Positions 1 to 10,197 are shown, numbered from the stretch's first letter. The stretch: DNA of 64,000 bases from Microbacterium sp. 70-16 (GCF_001898315.1 NZ_MKTQ01000014.1:471087-535086); one strand, 5' to 3'. Made by a program: numbers and translations. Notes: generated from the sequence alone by a model not told the origin.

Positions 1-1283
1 GGACCGAGCCGAGGGATGCCACGGCGCACGGCGCGACAGCCCCGCAGGACCCGTACTTCGGCGCCCTGGGCGAACTGCTCGGGTCGGTCGAGATCCCCGG
101 CGACGACATCCTCACCGTCAACGTGTGGGCGCCGGTCGATGCCCTTTCGCCGGGCGGGGCGCCCGTGTTCGTCTGGTACCACGGCGGGGCGCTCGAGCGC
201 GGAACGGCCGCGCTTCCGGCGTATGACGGTGCGGCGTTCGCCCGCGACGGCATCGTGTTCGTCTCGATCAATCACCGCATCGGTGCGGAGGGCTTCTCTG
301 TGCTCGACGGCGCGCCGCGCAACCTCGGCCTGTCGGATGCGGCCGCGGGCCTGCGCTGGGTCCAGCGCGAGATCGCGGCCTTCGGCGGCGACCCGGCTCA
401 GATCACGATCGCGGGCGAATCGGCGGGCGGTGCGCTCGTGGCGGCGTTGCTCTCACGGCCCGACACGGCGTCGATCCCCCGAGCGGCGATCATCGAGTCG
501 GGGCCGCTCGAGGCGGTGCCGGTCGCACGCGCCGCGCGTGTCACGCAGGCGACCGCCAAGAAGCTCAAGGTCCCGGCGACGCGCGAGGCGTTCGCCGCCC
601 TCACGCCGCGCCAGCTTCTCGACGCCCGGCGGGCACTCGCCGAGGGGTCCAGCCCGCTGTCCGGCGTGGCCGGATACACACTCGCGATCGACCCCGACAG
701 CCTGCCGGTCTCGCCCGTCGAGGCGTTGCCTCGCCTCGGCATCCCTCTGCTGATCGGCACCAATAGTGACGAGTACCGTCTCTGGTTCACGCCCGCTCAG
801 CTCGCGGCCATCTCGCCGCTCAAGCTCGAGCCCGCGCGGCTCGCGACGCGCATCCGTCGCAGCGCCGTGCGCGCCTACCACGAGGCGCTGCCGGGCGCGT
901 CGGCGGGCGAGATCCTCGGCCAGATCGTGACCGACCGCATGCTGCGTGGCCCCGCCCTGAAGGTCGCCGGCGCGAAGCGGTCCCCCACCTACGTGTACGA
1001 GTTCGCGTGGCGCAGCCCCGTGCGCGACCTGCGCGCGGCGCACGCGCTCGAGATCGGGTTCGTCTTCGACCGGGTGGATGCCGCCGAGTCGCGCCAGCTC
1101 GTCGGCGACGCTGCTCCGCAGCAGCTCGCCGACCGGATGCACGCCGACTGGGTGCGCTTCACCCGCAGCGGCGACCCCGGCTGGCCCGCGTACGATGCCG
1201 GGCGTCAGGTGCAGGTGTTCGACACCGAGTGCCGCATCGAGCCCGTACGCCGCGCCGCAGCCGTGGATGCGCTGGCCGGCTGA
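1..1283 (+). CDS. Type B carboxylesterase/lipase family protein (5' end outside window)
   Basis: Alpha/beta-hydrolase of the type B carboxylesterase family, predicted to hydrolyse carboxylic esters; the natural substrate is unknown. The reading frame is open from base 3, and the first visible residues already lie in the domain (LTVNVWAP, the family's LNVWTP signature, near base 115). The start is therefore upstream of the window, and about 427 residues of a usual 480-530 are present. The oxyanion loop HGGAL is near base 181 and the nucleophile elbow GESAGG near base 415. A candidate acid is in GTNSDEY near base 760, and the catalytic His is in AHALEIGFVFD near base 1040, so the active site looks complete. 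It ends convergently with hemW, separated by a repeat-rich gap. No signal peptide can be judged because the N-terminus is missing. Confidence 0.88.
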   Translation, partial: TEPRDATAHGATAPQDPYFGALGELLGSVEIPGDDILTVNVWAPVDALSPGGAPVFVWYHGGALERGTAALPAYDGAAFARDGIVFVSINHRIGAEGFSVLDGAPRNLGLSDAAAGLRWVQREIAAFGGDPAQITIAGESAGGALVAALLSRPDTASIPRAAIIESGPLEAVPVARAARVTQATAKKLKVPATREAFAALTPRQLLDARRALAEGSSPLSGVAGYTLAIDPDSLPVSPVEALPRLGIPLLIGTNSDEYRLWFTPAQLAAISPLKLEPARLATRIRRSAVRAYHEALPGASAGEILGQIVTDRMLRGPALKVAGAKRSPTYVYEFAWRSPVRDLRAAHALEIGFVFDRVDAAESRQLVGDAAPQQLADRMHADWVRFTRSGDPGWPAYDAGRQVQVFDTECRIEPVRRAAAVDALAG

Positions 1284-1314
1284 GCCAGCCCGTGCCATCG
1301 ACTGCGCCATCTGC

Positions 1315-1399
1315 TGCCGAGTGCGCCCGTCATGCGGGCGCCGCGACCGGCGCACTCGGCACGAAGCGGCGCACTCGGCACAGAGCGGCGCACTCGGCA
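1315..1399. repeat. Tandem 19-bp repeat with one inverted copy, possible bidirectional terminator
   Basis: GGCGCACTCGGCA occurs three times in direct orientation at 1349, 1368 and 1387, an exact 19-bp period. One inverted copy, TGCCGAGTGCGCC, lies at 1315-1327. The inverted copy can pair with any of the three direct copies to form a 13-bp stem. The block fills most of the gap between the convergent carboxylesterase and hemW. A terminator role is plausible but no T-tract follows. Confidence 0.7.
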
Positions 1400-1429
1400 T
1401 GGCGCGAAGCGGCGCCAGCTGACCGCCGG

Positions 1430-2647
1430 TCAGGCGGTGAGTGCGCGCACCACGGCATCCGCCAGCAGGCGGCCGCGGCGGGTCAGCACGACGCGCCCGC
1501 GCACGGCGGCGGCGCCCTCGATGAGCCCGTCGGCGATGAGGGATGCCACGGCGTGCCGCCCCGTGTCTTCGAGTTCCGACACGGCGAGGCCCTCGGCGAT
1601 GCGCGAGCGCAGCAGCACGTCCTCAAGGCGCCGCGCGGCGGCATCCGGCCGTTCCCGCGCGGCGGCGGGCGACTCGCCGGCTGCCAGTCGCTGTGCGTAG
1701 GCGGCGGGATGCTTGACGTTCCACCAGCGCAGCCCGTCGACGTGGCTGTGTGCGCCCGGGCCGTAGCCCCACCAGTCGGTGCCGCGCCAGTACGCGAGGT
1801 TGTGACGCGAGCGATGCTCGGGTGCCGTCGCCCAGTTCGACACCTCGTACCAGTCGAACCCGCTGCCGCCGAGCAGGTCGTCGACGAGTTCGTACATGTC
1901 GGCCTGCAGGTCGTCGTCGGGCGCGGCGATCTCACCGCGGCGGATCCGGCGCGCCAGTTGGGTGCCGTCCTCGACGATGAGGGCGTACGCCGAGATGTGG
2001 TCGGGCTGCAGCGCGATCGCGGCGCGCACCGAGCGCTCCCAGTCGCCCAGCGACTCGCCCGGCGTGCCGTAGATCAGGTCGACGCTCACGTCCAGCCCCG
2101 CGCCGCGCGCGGCGACGACGGCACCGGCCACGCCCTCCGGGTCGTGCGTGCGGTCAAGCGTGCGCAGCACGTGCGGCACGACCGACTGCATGCCGATCGA
2201 CAGCCGCGTCACCCCGGCGTCGGCGAGCACTGCCGCAAGCGCCGGCGTCACGGTGTCGGGGTTGGCCTCGACCGTCACCTCGGCGCCGGATGCGAGGCCG
2301 AACGCCTCGCGGATGCCCGCGAGCATGCGCGCCAGGTCGCCGCCGGGCAGCAACGTCGGCGTGCCTCCGCCGAAGAAGACCGTCTGCGCTTCGCGCAGCG
2401 GGCCGCGTGCGGCGAGCACACCGCGCGACAGCGCGATCTCGCGCAGGACCTCGTCGGCATAGGCATCCTGCCGTGCCCCGCGCAGTTCGGATGCCGTGTA
2501 CGTGTTGAAGTCGCAGTATCCGCACCGCACGCGGCAGAACGGGACATGCAGATAGACGCCGAAATCACGCTGCGGGTCGATCGTGAGGTCATCCGGCAGC
2601 GCCCCGTCAGCCGGCGCGGGGTCACCCAGGGGAAGTGCGGAGCCCAT
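1430..2647 (-). CDS. hemW: HemW-like radical SAM protein (coproporphyrinogen III oxidase-like)
   Basis: Radical SAM protein of the HemW/HemN family, 405 aa. The CX3CX2C iron-sulfur motif is at Cys38, Cys42 and Cys45 (HVPFCRVRCGYCDF), followed by GGGTPTLL for SAM binding. HemW is a heme chaperone rather than a true coproporphyrinogen oxidase; HemN has an extra N-terminal extension that is absent here, so HemW is preferred. Its ATG shares one base with the stop of the DUF1990 gene upstream (TGATG), implying translational coupling. lepA then hemW is the usual order in actinobacteria. The C-terminal part holds the HemN_C-type region. Confidence 0.9.
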   Translation of the reverse strand: MGSALPLGDPAPADGALPDDLTIDPQRDFGVYLHVPFCRVRCGYCDFNTYTASELRGARQDAYADEVLREIALSRGVLAARGPLREAQTVFFGGGTPTLLPGGDLARMLAGIREAFGLASGAEVTVEANPDTVTPALAAVLADAGVTRLSIGMQSVVPHVLRTLDRTHDPEGVAGAVVAARGAGLDVSVDLIYGTPGESLGDWERSVRAAIALQPDHISAYALIVEDGTQLARRIRRGEIAAPDDDLQADMYELVDDLLGGSGFDWYEVSNWATAPEHRSRHNLAYWRGTDWWGYGPGAHSHVDGLRWWNVKHPAAYAQRLAAGESPAAARERPDAAARRLEDVLLRSRIAEGLAVSELEDTGRHAVASLIADGLIEGAAAVRGRVVLTRRGRLLADAVVRALTA

Positions 2648-3297
2648 CAGGACGGCGTCGTGTACATCGGTGAGATCGCGCGCAGGTACCCCTGGAACAG
2701 CTCGCGCCGGCGACGCTTGACGAGCTGCGGGAGCACTCGGTACAGGAACGAGACCGGGCGGTCGAAGGCCCGCACCGTGAAGCGCACCTCGTCGGTGTCA
2801 TCCCACTCGATCATGAACGACTCTTCGCCGCTGACGACCGAGCCGCCCACGGTGCCGAGCGCGAAGCCGACGCGGCGCGCCTCTTCGATCGCCGAGATGA
2901 CCCGCAGCTCGCCGTCGGCGTTCATGCCCTTGACGCGCCCCTGCGCGCGGATCGTCGTGCCGGCAGCGACGTACGGAGTGCCGTCGGCATCGAAGCGCTG
3001 GTCGGCCTCGAGGCGCGACGGTGCCACCGGCGCACCTTCGGCGTCGAAGCCGACGCCCGAGTACATGGGTCCGGATGCCGGACGCACGTCGGCGACCGTG
3101 AGGCCCGCACCACGCAGTGCGCCCCACGACAGCAGCGCGTCGGCCGAGCTCTCGAACCGCGCCTGACCGCTGCCGATGCGCCAGGATGCCTCGGCCGGGA
3201 CGCTGTGCTCGGGCGGATAGGTCATCAGGTCATGGGCGTTCGTGGCCCCCACGGCCGCGTAGTCGACCGTGCCCTCCTGGAAGTTCCCGCGGCGCAT
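2647..3297 (-). CDS. DUF1990 family protein
   Basis: 216-aa protein resembling the DUF1990 family (opening MRRGNFQEGTVDYAAVG, later VISAIEEARRVGFALGTVGG and SGEESFMIEW). Its biochemical role is unknown; the fold is thought to be a ligand-binding beta barrel. A longer frame reaches a GTG at 3336 overlapping the lepA stop. I chose ATG at 3297 because a good ribosome site (GGGAGA, 6 nt spacing) precedes it and family similarity begins there. The gene sits between lepA and hemW on the same strand and is probably co-transcribed with them. No membrane segment or signal peptide is seen. Confidence 0.82.
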   Translation of the reverse strand: MRRGNFQEGTVDYAAVGATNAHDLMTYPPEHSVPAEASWRIGSGQARFESSADALLSWGALRGAGLTVADVRPASGPMYSGVGFDAEGAPVAPSRLEADQRFDADGTPYVAAGTTIRAQGRVKGMNADGELRVISAIEEARRVGFALGTVGGSVVSGEESFMIEWDDTDEVRFTVRAFDRPVSFLYRVLPQLVKRRRRELFQGYLRAISPMYTTPS

Positions 3298-3332
3298 ATG
3301 CGATCTCCCGTCGCTGACTCGTGTTCCCGACG

Positions 3333-5195
3333 TCACTTCTTGGCTTCGACGTCACCCGACAGGGCAGCGATGAACGCCTCTTGGGGCACTTCGACGCGGC
3401 CGACCATCTTCATGCGCTTCTTGCCCTCCTTCTGCTTCTCGAGCAGCTTGCGCTTGCGGGTGATGTCACCGCCATAGCACTTGGCGAGCACGTCCTTGCG
3501 GATCGCGCGGATGTTCTCGCGCGCGATGATGCGCGCGCCGATCGCGGCCTGGATGGGCACCTCGAACTGCTGACGCGGAATCAGCTTGCGCAGACGCTCG
3601 GTCATGAGCGTCCCGTACGCGTACGCCTTCTCGCGGTGCACGATCGACGAGAAGGCATCCACCTTCTCGCCCTGCAGCAGGATGTCGACCTTGACGAGGT
3701 CGGCCTCCTGCGAGCCGGCCGGCTCATAGTCGAGCGACGCGTAGCCCTGCGTCTTGGACTTCAACTGGTCGAAGAAGTCGAAGACGATCTCACCGAGCGG
3801 CATGTTGTAGCGCAGTTCGACGCGGTCTTCGCTGAGGTAGTCCATGCCGAGCAGGGTGCCGCGGCGGCTCTGGCACAGCTCCATGACCGTGCCGACATAG
3901 TCCTTCGGCAGCAGGATGCCGACCTTCACGACCGGCTCGGAGACCGACGCGACCCGCCCGTCGGGGTACTCGCTGGGGTTGGTGACGGTGACCATCTCGC
4001 CCGTGTCGGTCGTCACCTCGTAGGTGACCGACGGGGCCGTCGTGATGAGGTCGAGGTCGAACTCACGGCTCAGCCGCTCGGTGATGATCTCGAGGTGCAG
4101 CAGCCCCAGGAACCCGCAGCGGAAGCCGAAGCCGAGCGCGACCGAGGTCTCGGGCTCGTACTGCAGCGAGGCATCCGAGAGCTTGAGCTTGTCGAGCGCT
4201 TCGCGGAGGTCCGCGTAGTCGCTGCCGTCGATCGGGTAGATGCCGCTGAAGACCATCGGCTTCGGATCGGTGTACCCGGCGAGGGCGTCGCTCGCGGGCT
4301 TGCGCTGATTGGTGATCGTGTCGCCGACCTTCGACTGGCGCACGTCCTTCACGCCCGTGATGAGGTAACCGACCTCGCCGACGCCGAGCCCCTTGGTGGG
4401 CACCGGCTCAGGGCTCGACACGCCGATCTCGAGCAGGTCGTGCGTAGCCTTCGTGGACATCATCTGGATGCGCTCGCGCGGTTCGAGCTTTCCGTCGACC
4501 ATGCGCACGTACGTGACGACGCCGCGATACGCGTCGTAGACCGAGTCGAAGATCATCGCGCGCGCGGGTGCCGTCGCGTCACCGACCGGGGCGGGAATCT
4601 GCTCGACGATGCGGTCCAGCAGCTCCTCGACGCCCATGCCGGTCTTGCCCGAGACACGCAGCACGTCCTCGGGCTTGCCGCCGATGAGGTTCGCGAGCTC
4701 GGCCGCGTACTTCTCGGGGTCGGCCGCCGGCAGGTCGATCTTGTTGAGCACCGGGATGATCTGGAGGTCGTTCTCCAGCGCCAGGTAGAGGTTCGCGAGC
4801 GTCTGGGCCTCGATGCCCTGCGCCGCGTCGACGAGCAGGATCGCGCCCTCACACGCGGCGAGCGACCGCGAGACCTCGTACGTGAAGTCGACGTGACCCG
4901 GCGTGTCGATCATGTTCAGCGCATACGTGCTCGCCGCGCCTGTCGACGGGTCGGTCAGGGCCCAGGGCATCCGCACGGCCTGCGACTTGATCGTGATGCC
5001 GCGCTCGCGCTCGATGTCCATGCGGTCGAGGTACTGCGCCCGCATGTCGCGGTCGCTGACCACGCCGGTGATCTGCAGCATGCGATCGGCCAGCGTGGAC
5101 TTGCCGTGGTCGATGTGGGCGATGATGCAGAAGTTGCGGATCAGCTCGGGAGGGGTCGCAGACGGCTCGAGAGGCTTCAGGGCACGGGGTGACAT
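3333..5195 (-). CDS. lepA: Elongation factor 4 (back-translocating GTPase LepA)
   Basis: Full-length (620 aa) translational GTPase EF-4, which acts on ribosomes. The G1 loop AHIDHGKST is at residues 26-34, followed by the DTPGH switch II motif and NKID for guanine recognition. The EF-2-like C-terminal domains end with the LepA-specific [16 protein letters not shown] tail near the C-terminus. Upstream, a TAGACT -10 (5205-5210) lies only 9 nt from the ATG, so the 5' UTR would be two or three bases. The gene heads a lepA-DUF1990-hemW unit. Confidence 0.97.
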   Translation of the reverse strand: MSPRALKPLEPSATPPELIRNFCIIAHIDHGKSTLADRMLQITGVVSDRDMRAQYLDRMDIERERGITIKSQAVRMPWALTDPSTGAASTYALNMIDTPGHVDFTYEVSRSLAACEGAILLVDAAQGIEAQTLANLYLALENDLQIIPVLNKIDLPAADPEKYAAELANLIGGKPEDVLRVSGKTGMGVEELLDRIVEQIPAPVGDATAPARAMIFDSVYDAYRGVVTYVRMVDGKLEPRERIQMMSTKATHDLLEIGVSSPEPVPTKGLGVGEVGYLITGVKDVRQSKVGDTITNQRKPASDALAGYTDPKPMVFSGIYPIDGSDYADLREALDKLKLSDASLQYEPETSVALGFGFRCGFLGLLHLEIITERLSREFDLDLITTAPSVTYEVTTDTGEMVTVTNPSEYPDGRVASVSEPVVKVGILLPKDYVGTVMELCQSRRGTLLGMDYLSEDRVELRYNMPLGEIVFDFFDQLKSKTQGYASLDYEPAGSQEADLVKVDILLQGEKVDAFSSIVHREKAYAYGTLMTERLRKLIPRQQFEVPIQAAIGARIIARENIRAIRKDVLAKCYGGDITRKRKLLEKQKEGKKRMKMVGRVEVPQEAFIAALSGDVEAKK

Positions 5196-5430
5196 GTCCC
5201 GAGCAGTCTACCGGCGGTCGGCTGTGCGCAGCGGCGGATGCCTCGGCTGAGCCGTTCGTGCCGCGAACGATAGCGGGCCGCGAGGGAGACACGCCAGGGG
5301 TCTGGGCGATGAGAAAGAGTTAACCCAGCTGTCTCTTGCCCAACCGATAGCGGGCACAGAATGCTCGATCTGGCGGCCGACGTCTGCGCGAGCACCCTTT
5401 CGCGCGCGGACCGCCTTCGGAGAGACGATC
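5196..5430. promoter_or_regulatory. Divergent lepA / secreted nuclease promoter gap
   Basis: 235 bp between divergent genes. On the minus strand TAGACT (5205-5210) is a likely lepA -10. On the plus strand GGAGAG (5419-5424) is a clear ribosome site 6 nt before the GTG at 5431. A weak pair TTGCCC (5336) and CAGAAT (5357) has only a 15-bp spacer, so the plus-strand promoter is not securely placed. A GTTAACCCAGC stretch near 5320 vaguely recalls a phosphate box but lacks a convincing second half. Confidence 0.4.
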
Positions 5431-8400
5431 GTGTCGCATTTGCAGCATCCCTCAGTTCCCCCCGCTTCCCACCCGCTCCGCAGATCGCTGGCGATCATCG
5501 CCGCCATGGCGACTGCGACGGCGGGCGCCGTGCTCGTGCCGACTGCGGCACAGGCGGCGGTGTCGACGGACGCCCCCGTCGTGATCTCGGAGGTGTACGG
5601 CGGCGGCGGCAACAGCGGCGGCGCGTTCAACCGTGACTTCATCGAGCTCGCGAACGTCTCGGGCGCGCCGATCGACCTGTCCGCGTACAGCGTGCAGTAC
5701 GCGTCGACGAGCGGCAGCTCGTGGCAGGTCACGGCGCTCACCGGTATCACCGTCCCGAAGGACGGCCAGGTGCTCATCGGTGAGGCGTTCGGCACGAACT
5801 CGGCGCAGCCGGCCATCGAGGCCGACGTCGAGGGCAGCATCCCGATGTCGGGCACGGGCGGCAAGGTCGCACTCGTCTCGAACCAGACGGCCCTGTCGGG
5901 ATCGGCCGACCTGACCACGCGCGACGACGTCGTCGACTTCGTCGGCTGGGGCGCGGCCACGCACTTCGCCGGCACGGGCGCGGCGCCCGCGACCACCAAT
6001 GGCACGAGCGTGTCGCGCTCGGCGTCGTTCGCGAACACGGCCGACAACAAGGCCGACTTCACCGCCGGCACCCCCACGCCGACGGGCCTCGGCTCGGATG
6101 ACACCGACCCGACCGACCCGACCGACCCGACCGACCCGCCGGTTGACCCGACCGATCCCCCGGTCGACCCGACGATCGTCGCGATCGCCGACATCCAGGG
6201 CGCAGGCGCGGCATCCCCGCTGGTCGGCACGACCGTCACGACGGAGGGCGTCGTCACGGCGTACTACCCGACCGGTGGTTTCAACGGCTACGTCATCCAG
6301 ACCGCAGGCACGGGCGGCGCGATCGACCTCGCCGCACACACCGCGTCGGACGCGATCTTCGTCTACTCGCCGAGCGCGACCGGTGAAGTGGCCCTCGGCG
6401 ACACCGTGCGCGTCACGGGCGCCGTCTCGGAGTTCAACGGCCTGACCGAGCTCACCGTCGGCGCCGGCGGCGCCGTGAAGGTCGCCGCACAGACCGCCCC
6501 GACTCCCGCGACCGTCGGCTGGCCGACGGATGCCGCGCAGCGCGAGTCGCTCGAGTCGATGCTCGTCGCCCCGCAGGGCGAGTTCACCGTCTCGAACACG
6601 TACTCGACGAACCAGTACGGCGAGGTGGGCCTTGCCGCCGGCAGCACTCCCCTGCAGCAGCCGACCGACGGTGCACGCCCCGGCACCGACGCGGCAGCGG
6701 CCATCGCGGCCGACAACGTCGCCCGCGGCGTGACCCTCGACGACGGCACGAGCATCAACTACCTGTCGTCGGCCAACAGCGGCCTCACCCCCGCGTACGT
6801 CTCGCTCACCGAGCCGATCATCGTCGGGGCATCCGTCACCTTCACCGACGCCGTGATCGTCGACTACCGCAACAACGCGTGGAAGCTCAACCCCACCGGC
6901 CCCCTCGCCGGTGACGGCACGGGCACCGACGGCGTCGTGTTCTCCGACCCGCGCACGACGGCCCCCGAAGAGGTCGGCGGCGACGTGCGACTCGCGTCGT
7001 TCAACGTCCTGAACTACTTCACGACCCTCGGCAACGAGAACCCCTCCTGCGTCGCGCACACCGACCGCTTCGGCGACGGCGTCACGGTGCGCGAGGGCTG
7101 CGACCAGCGCGGTGCGTGGGACGCCGATGACCTCCAGCGTCAGCAAGACAAGATCGTCGCGGCGATCAATGCCCTGGACGCCGATGTCGTCGGTCTCATG
7201 GAGATCGAGAACTCGGCCGCGCTCGGCGAGCAGGCCGACGAGGCGACTGCGACGCTCGTCGCGGCGCTCAACGCCGCCGCGGGTGCCGACACGTGGGCCT
7301 TCGTCCCGTCGTCGACCGACCTGCCCCCGGCATCCGAGCAGGACGTCATCACCAACGCGATCATCTACCGCACCGCGTCCGTCGACCGTGTCGGCGAGTC
7401 GCGCGCGCTGGGCGACCAGAGCGGCGCGGGCGAGGCGTTCAGCAACGCCCGTGAGCCCATCGCGCAGGTCTTCGAGGCCGCCGGCGGCGGCGACCCGTTC
7501 CTGTTCGTCGTGAACCACTTCAAGTCGAAGGGTTCGGCGGGCCCCTGGCCCGGCGACGCTGACGCAGGTGACGGTCAGGGCTCGTCGAACGAGTCGCGCG
7601 TGCGTCAGGCGACGGCCCTGCGCGACTGGGTCGCCGAGATCCAGGGTGACGTCGACACCGTCGCACTCGCTGGTGACTTCAACTCGTACACGGCGGAGGA
7701 CCCGCTGCAGGTGCTGTACGACGCCGGCTACGTGGATGCCGCGCAGGCGCTCGACGTCGACACGTCGTCGTACAGCTTCTCGGGTCTGTCCGGCTCGCTC
7801 GACCACATCCTGCTGAGCGGTGCTGCGAAGGACCGCGCAACGGGTGCCGACATCTGGAATATCAACTCCGGTGAGTCGGTCGCGCTCGAGTACAGCCGCT
7901 TCCGTTCGCACGGTACCGAGTTCTACGCTGCCGACGCCTACCGCTCCAGCGACCACGACCCCGTGCTCGTGGGGCTGTCGGCCGAGGCTGCTCCGGTTGA
8001 GCTGACCCTGCTCGGCATCAACGACTTCCACGGTCGCATCGACGCCAACACGGTCGCGTTCGCCGGCACCATCGAGCAGGAGCGCGCCGCGGCATCCGGC
8101 CCGACGCTGCTGCTGTCTGCAGGTGACAACATCGGCGCCTCGCTGTTCGCGTCGTCGGTCGCGCAGGACCAGCCGACGATCGATGTCCTCAACGCCCTGG
8201 GCGTGCAGGCCACGGCGGTCGGCAACCACGAGTTCGACCGCGGTTGGGCCGATCTCTCGGGCCGTGTGACGGATGCCTCGGACTACCCGCAGCTCGGTGC
8301 GAATGTGTACCTTGCGGGTACCGAGACTCCGGCCCTGCCCGAGTACGCACTGCTCGATGCCGGTGGCCTCGCGGTCGGCGTCATCGGCGCCGTCACCGAG

Positions 8401-10197
8401 GAGACGCCCACGCTCGTCTCCCCCGGCGGCATCACGGACATCACCTTCGGCGACCCGGTCGAGGCGGTCAACCGCGTCGCCGGTCAGCTCACCGACGGCG
8501 ACCCGTCCAACGGCGAGGCGGATGTGCTCATCGCGCTGTACCACGAGGGTGCCGGAGCGGGAACGCCCGACGGCGCCACGCTCGACGAGGAACTCGCCGC
8601 CGGCGGGCCCTTCGCGTCGCTCGTGAACGACACCGCCCCGAGCATCGCCGCGATCTTCACCGGTCACACGCACAAGGAGTACGCGTGGTCGGCGACGATC
8701 CCCGGCACCGACCGCACCCGTCCTGTCGTCCAGACCGGCTCGTACGGCGCGAACGTCGGCAAGATCACGCTGACGATCGACGGCTCGGACGGCACCGTCA
8801 CGGCGCACACCGAGCAGCTCGTGAAGCGCACGACGACGCCGGCGGCCGACCTCATCGCGACCTACCCCAAGGTCGCGGCCGTGGACGGCATCGTGAAGCA
8901 GGCGATCGCTGCGGCGGCCGAGGTGGGCAACACCGCGGTCGGCGAGGTCGCCGGCGACATCACGACGGCCTACTCGGGCGGCGCGTTCGTCGACGGCGTA
9001 TGGACCGGCGGCAGCCGTGACGACCGCGCGAGCGAGTCGACGCTCGGCAACACGGTCGGCAATATGCTGCGCGACAGCCTGTCGGGCCTGCCGAACGGCG
9101 CCACGATCGGTGTGACGAACCCGGGCGGTCTGCGCGCAGACCTGTGGGACACGCAGGCCGAGTTCGGCGCGACGGCTGTGGCCGGTCTCGCCGACGGCAC
9201 GGTCTCGTTCTCGCAGGCGAACGCCGTGCTCCCGTTCAACAACACGCTGGCGCTCGTGAGCCTCACCGGTGCCCAGTTCAAGACGCTCCTCGAGCAGCAG
9301 TGGCAGCGCGCCGCGGACGGCACCGTCCCGCAGCGTCCGTACCTGCAGCTGGGTCTGTCGGACAACGTCTCGTACACGTTCGATTCCACCCGCCCCGAGG
9401 GTGACCGCGTCACGTCGGTCACGATCGACGGTGCCCCGCTCGATGTGGCGGCGACGTACCGTGTCGGCACGTTCTCGTTCCTCGCGACCGGTGGTGACAA
9501 CTTCCGGGTCTTCACCGAGGGCACGGACTACGTCGACACCGGCCTGCTTGACTACGAGGCCTGGATGGACTTCATCGCCGACGGCTCGCCGCTCGCGCCC
9601 TCCTACGCCAAGCAGGCGGTCGAGGTCACGGGTGCACCCGCGACGGTGAAGGCCGGCGAGCAGGTGTCGTTCGGTGTGGCGGGTCTCAACCTGACCAGCC
9701 GTGGCGCGCCGGAGAACACCTCGCTGCAGGTCTCGCTCGGCGGCATCGACCTGGGTGAGGTCGCTGTCACCGGTGGCGCCGCGCAGGTGAGCGTGACGGT
9801 TCCGGCCGGAACCCCGGCGGGCGCAGCGACGCTGACACTCACGGCTCCGGCATCCGGCACGGTCGTCGAGGTTGCGATCACGGTCGAGCAGTCGGTGCAG
9901 CCGGCGGCGACGTCGACGAACCTGTACGCACTGCTGCCCGTCCACATCAACCGCCTGCTGCCGACGACGCTCGTCGCGACGGTGCGTCAGGACAAGGGCA
10001 CGCCGGACGGTGTCGTGGTCTTCCGCGAGGGTGACAAGGTCGTCGCGAAGGTGGCCGTCAAGTACGGCATCGCGACGTACCGTCTCGGCACGCTGAGCCG
10101 CGGCACGCACACCTACACGGCGACGTTCGAGCCGAACGACGCCACGGTCGCTAAGAGCTCGAAGAGCTCGGCGGTCAAGGTGCGCTCGCTGTTCTAG
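5431..10197 (+). CDS. Secreted ExeM/NucH-like nuclease fused to 5'-nucleotidase
   Basis: 1588-aa multidomain exported protein. Residues 1-43 form a signal peptide ending near AQA-AVS. Then come a lamin-tail-like domain (about 45-180), an Asp-Pro-Thr-rich linker (about 225-245), an OB-like domain (about 250-345) and an endonuclease/exonuclease/phosphatase domain (about 510-850: ASFNVLNYF, GLMEIENS, NHFKSKG, LAGDFNSY, SDHDPV). A 5'-nucleotidase follows: metallophosphatase LLGINDFHGRID near 860, GNHEFDRG near 930, GHTHKEY near 1077, and a C-terminal domain with TNPGGLRAD near 1229. Ig-like repeats end the protein. There is no LPXTG anchor, so release is likely. Together the two enzymes could degrade extracellular DNA to nucleosides and phosphate. 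Start GTG is set by GGAGAG 6 nt upstream. Confidence 0.92.
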   Translation: MSHLQHPSVPPASHPLRRSLAIIAAMATATAGAVLVPTAAQAAVSTDAPVVISEVYGGGGNSGGAFNRDFIELANVSGAPIDLSAYSVQYASTSGSSWQVTALTGITVPKDGQVLIGEAFGTNSAQPAIEADVEGSIPMSGTGGKVALVSNQTALSGSADLTTRDDVVDFVGWGAATHFAGTGAAPATTNGTSVSRSASFANTADNKADFTAGTPTPTGLGSDDTDPTDPTDPTDPPVDPTDPPVDPTIVAIADIQGAGAASPLVGTTVTTEGVVTAYYPTGGFNGYVIQTAGTGGAIDLAAHTASDAIFVYSPSATGEVALGDTVRVTGAVSEFNGLTELTVGAGGAVKVAAQTAPTPATVGWPTDAAQRESLESMLVAPQGEFTVSNTYSTNQYGEVGLAAGSTPLQQPTDGARPGTDAAAAIAADNVARGVTLDDGTSINYLSSANSGLTPAYVSLTEPIIVGASVTFTDAVIVDYRNNAWKLNPTGPLAGDGTGTDGVVFSDPRTTAPEEVGGDVRLASFNVLNYFTTLGNENPSCVAHTDRFGDGVTVREGCDQRGAWDADDLQRQQDKIVAAINALDADVVGLMEIENSAALGEQADEATATLVAALNAAAGADTWAFVPSSTDLPPASEQDVITNAIIYRTASVDRVGESRALGDQSGAGEAFSNAREPIAQVFEAAGGGDPFLFVVNHFKSKGSAGPWPGDADAGDGQGSSNESRVRQATALRDWVAEIQGDVDTVALAGDFNSYTAEDPLQVLYDAGYVDAAQALDVDTSSYSFSGLSGSLDHILLSGAAKDRATGADIWNINSGESVALEYSRFRSHGTEFYAADAYRSSDHDPVLVGLSAEAAPVELTLLGINDFHGRIDANTVAFAGTIEQERAAASGPTLLLSAGDNIGASLFASSVAQDQPTIDVLNALGVQATAVGNHEFDRGWADLSGRVTDASDYPQLGANVYLAGTETPALPEYALLDAGGLAVGVIGAVTEETPTLVSPGGITDITFGDPVEAVNRVAGQLTDGDPSNGEADVLIALYHEGAGAGTPDGATLDEELAAGGPFASLVNDTAPSIAAIFTGHTHKEYAWSATIPGTDRTRPVVQTGSYGANVGKITLTIDGSDGTVTAHTEQLVKRTTTPAADLIATYPKVAAVDGIVKQAIAAAAEVGNTAVGEVAGDITTAYSGGAFVDGVWTGGSRDDRASESTLGNTVGNMLRDSLSGLPNGATIGVTNPGGLRADLWDTQAEFGATAVAGLADGTVSFSQANAVLPFNNTLALVSLTGAQFKTLLEQQWQRAADGTVPQRPYLQLGLSDNVSYTFDSTRPEGDRVTSVTIDGAPLDVAATYRVGTFSFLATGGDNFRVFTEGTDYVDTGLLDYEAWMDFIADGSPLAPSYAKQAVEVTGAPATVKAGEQVSFGVAGLNLTSRGAPENTSLQVSLGGIDLGEVAVTGGAAQVSVTVPAGTPAGAATLTLTAPASGTVVEVAITVEQSVQPAATSTNLYALLPVHINRLLPTTLVATVRQDKGTPDGVVVFREGDKVVAKVAVKYGIATYRLGTLSRGTHTYTATFEPNDATVAKSSKSSAVKVRSLF

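Noticed and set aside
1349..1399. Possible CRISPR-like array
   Set aside because: Period is 19 bp with spacers of only 6 bp and no cas genes anywhere in the window.
3321..5192. 623-codon open frame on the plus strand opposite lepA
   Set aside because: High-GC antisense shadow; lepA is full length with all motifs, and the antisense product has no recognisable domain.
5318..5345. Phosphate-box-like GTTAACC stretch before the secreted nucleotidase
   Set aside because: Only one half-site is convincing and the 11-bp repeat expected of an actinobacterial PHO box is absent.
6102..6170. Tandem GACCCGACC-type repeats
   Set aside because: They encode the Asp-Pro-Thr linker between domains of the secreted protein; ordinary protein low complexity.
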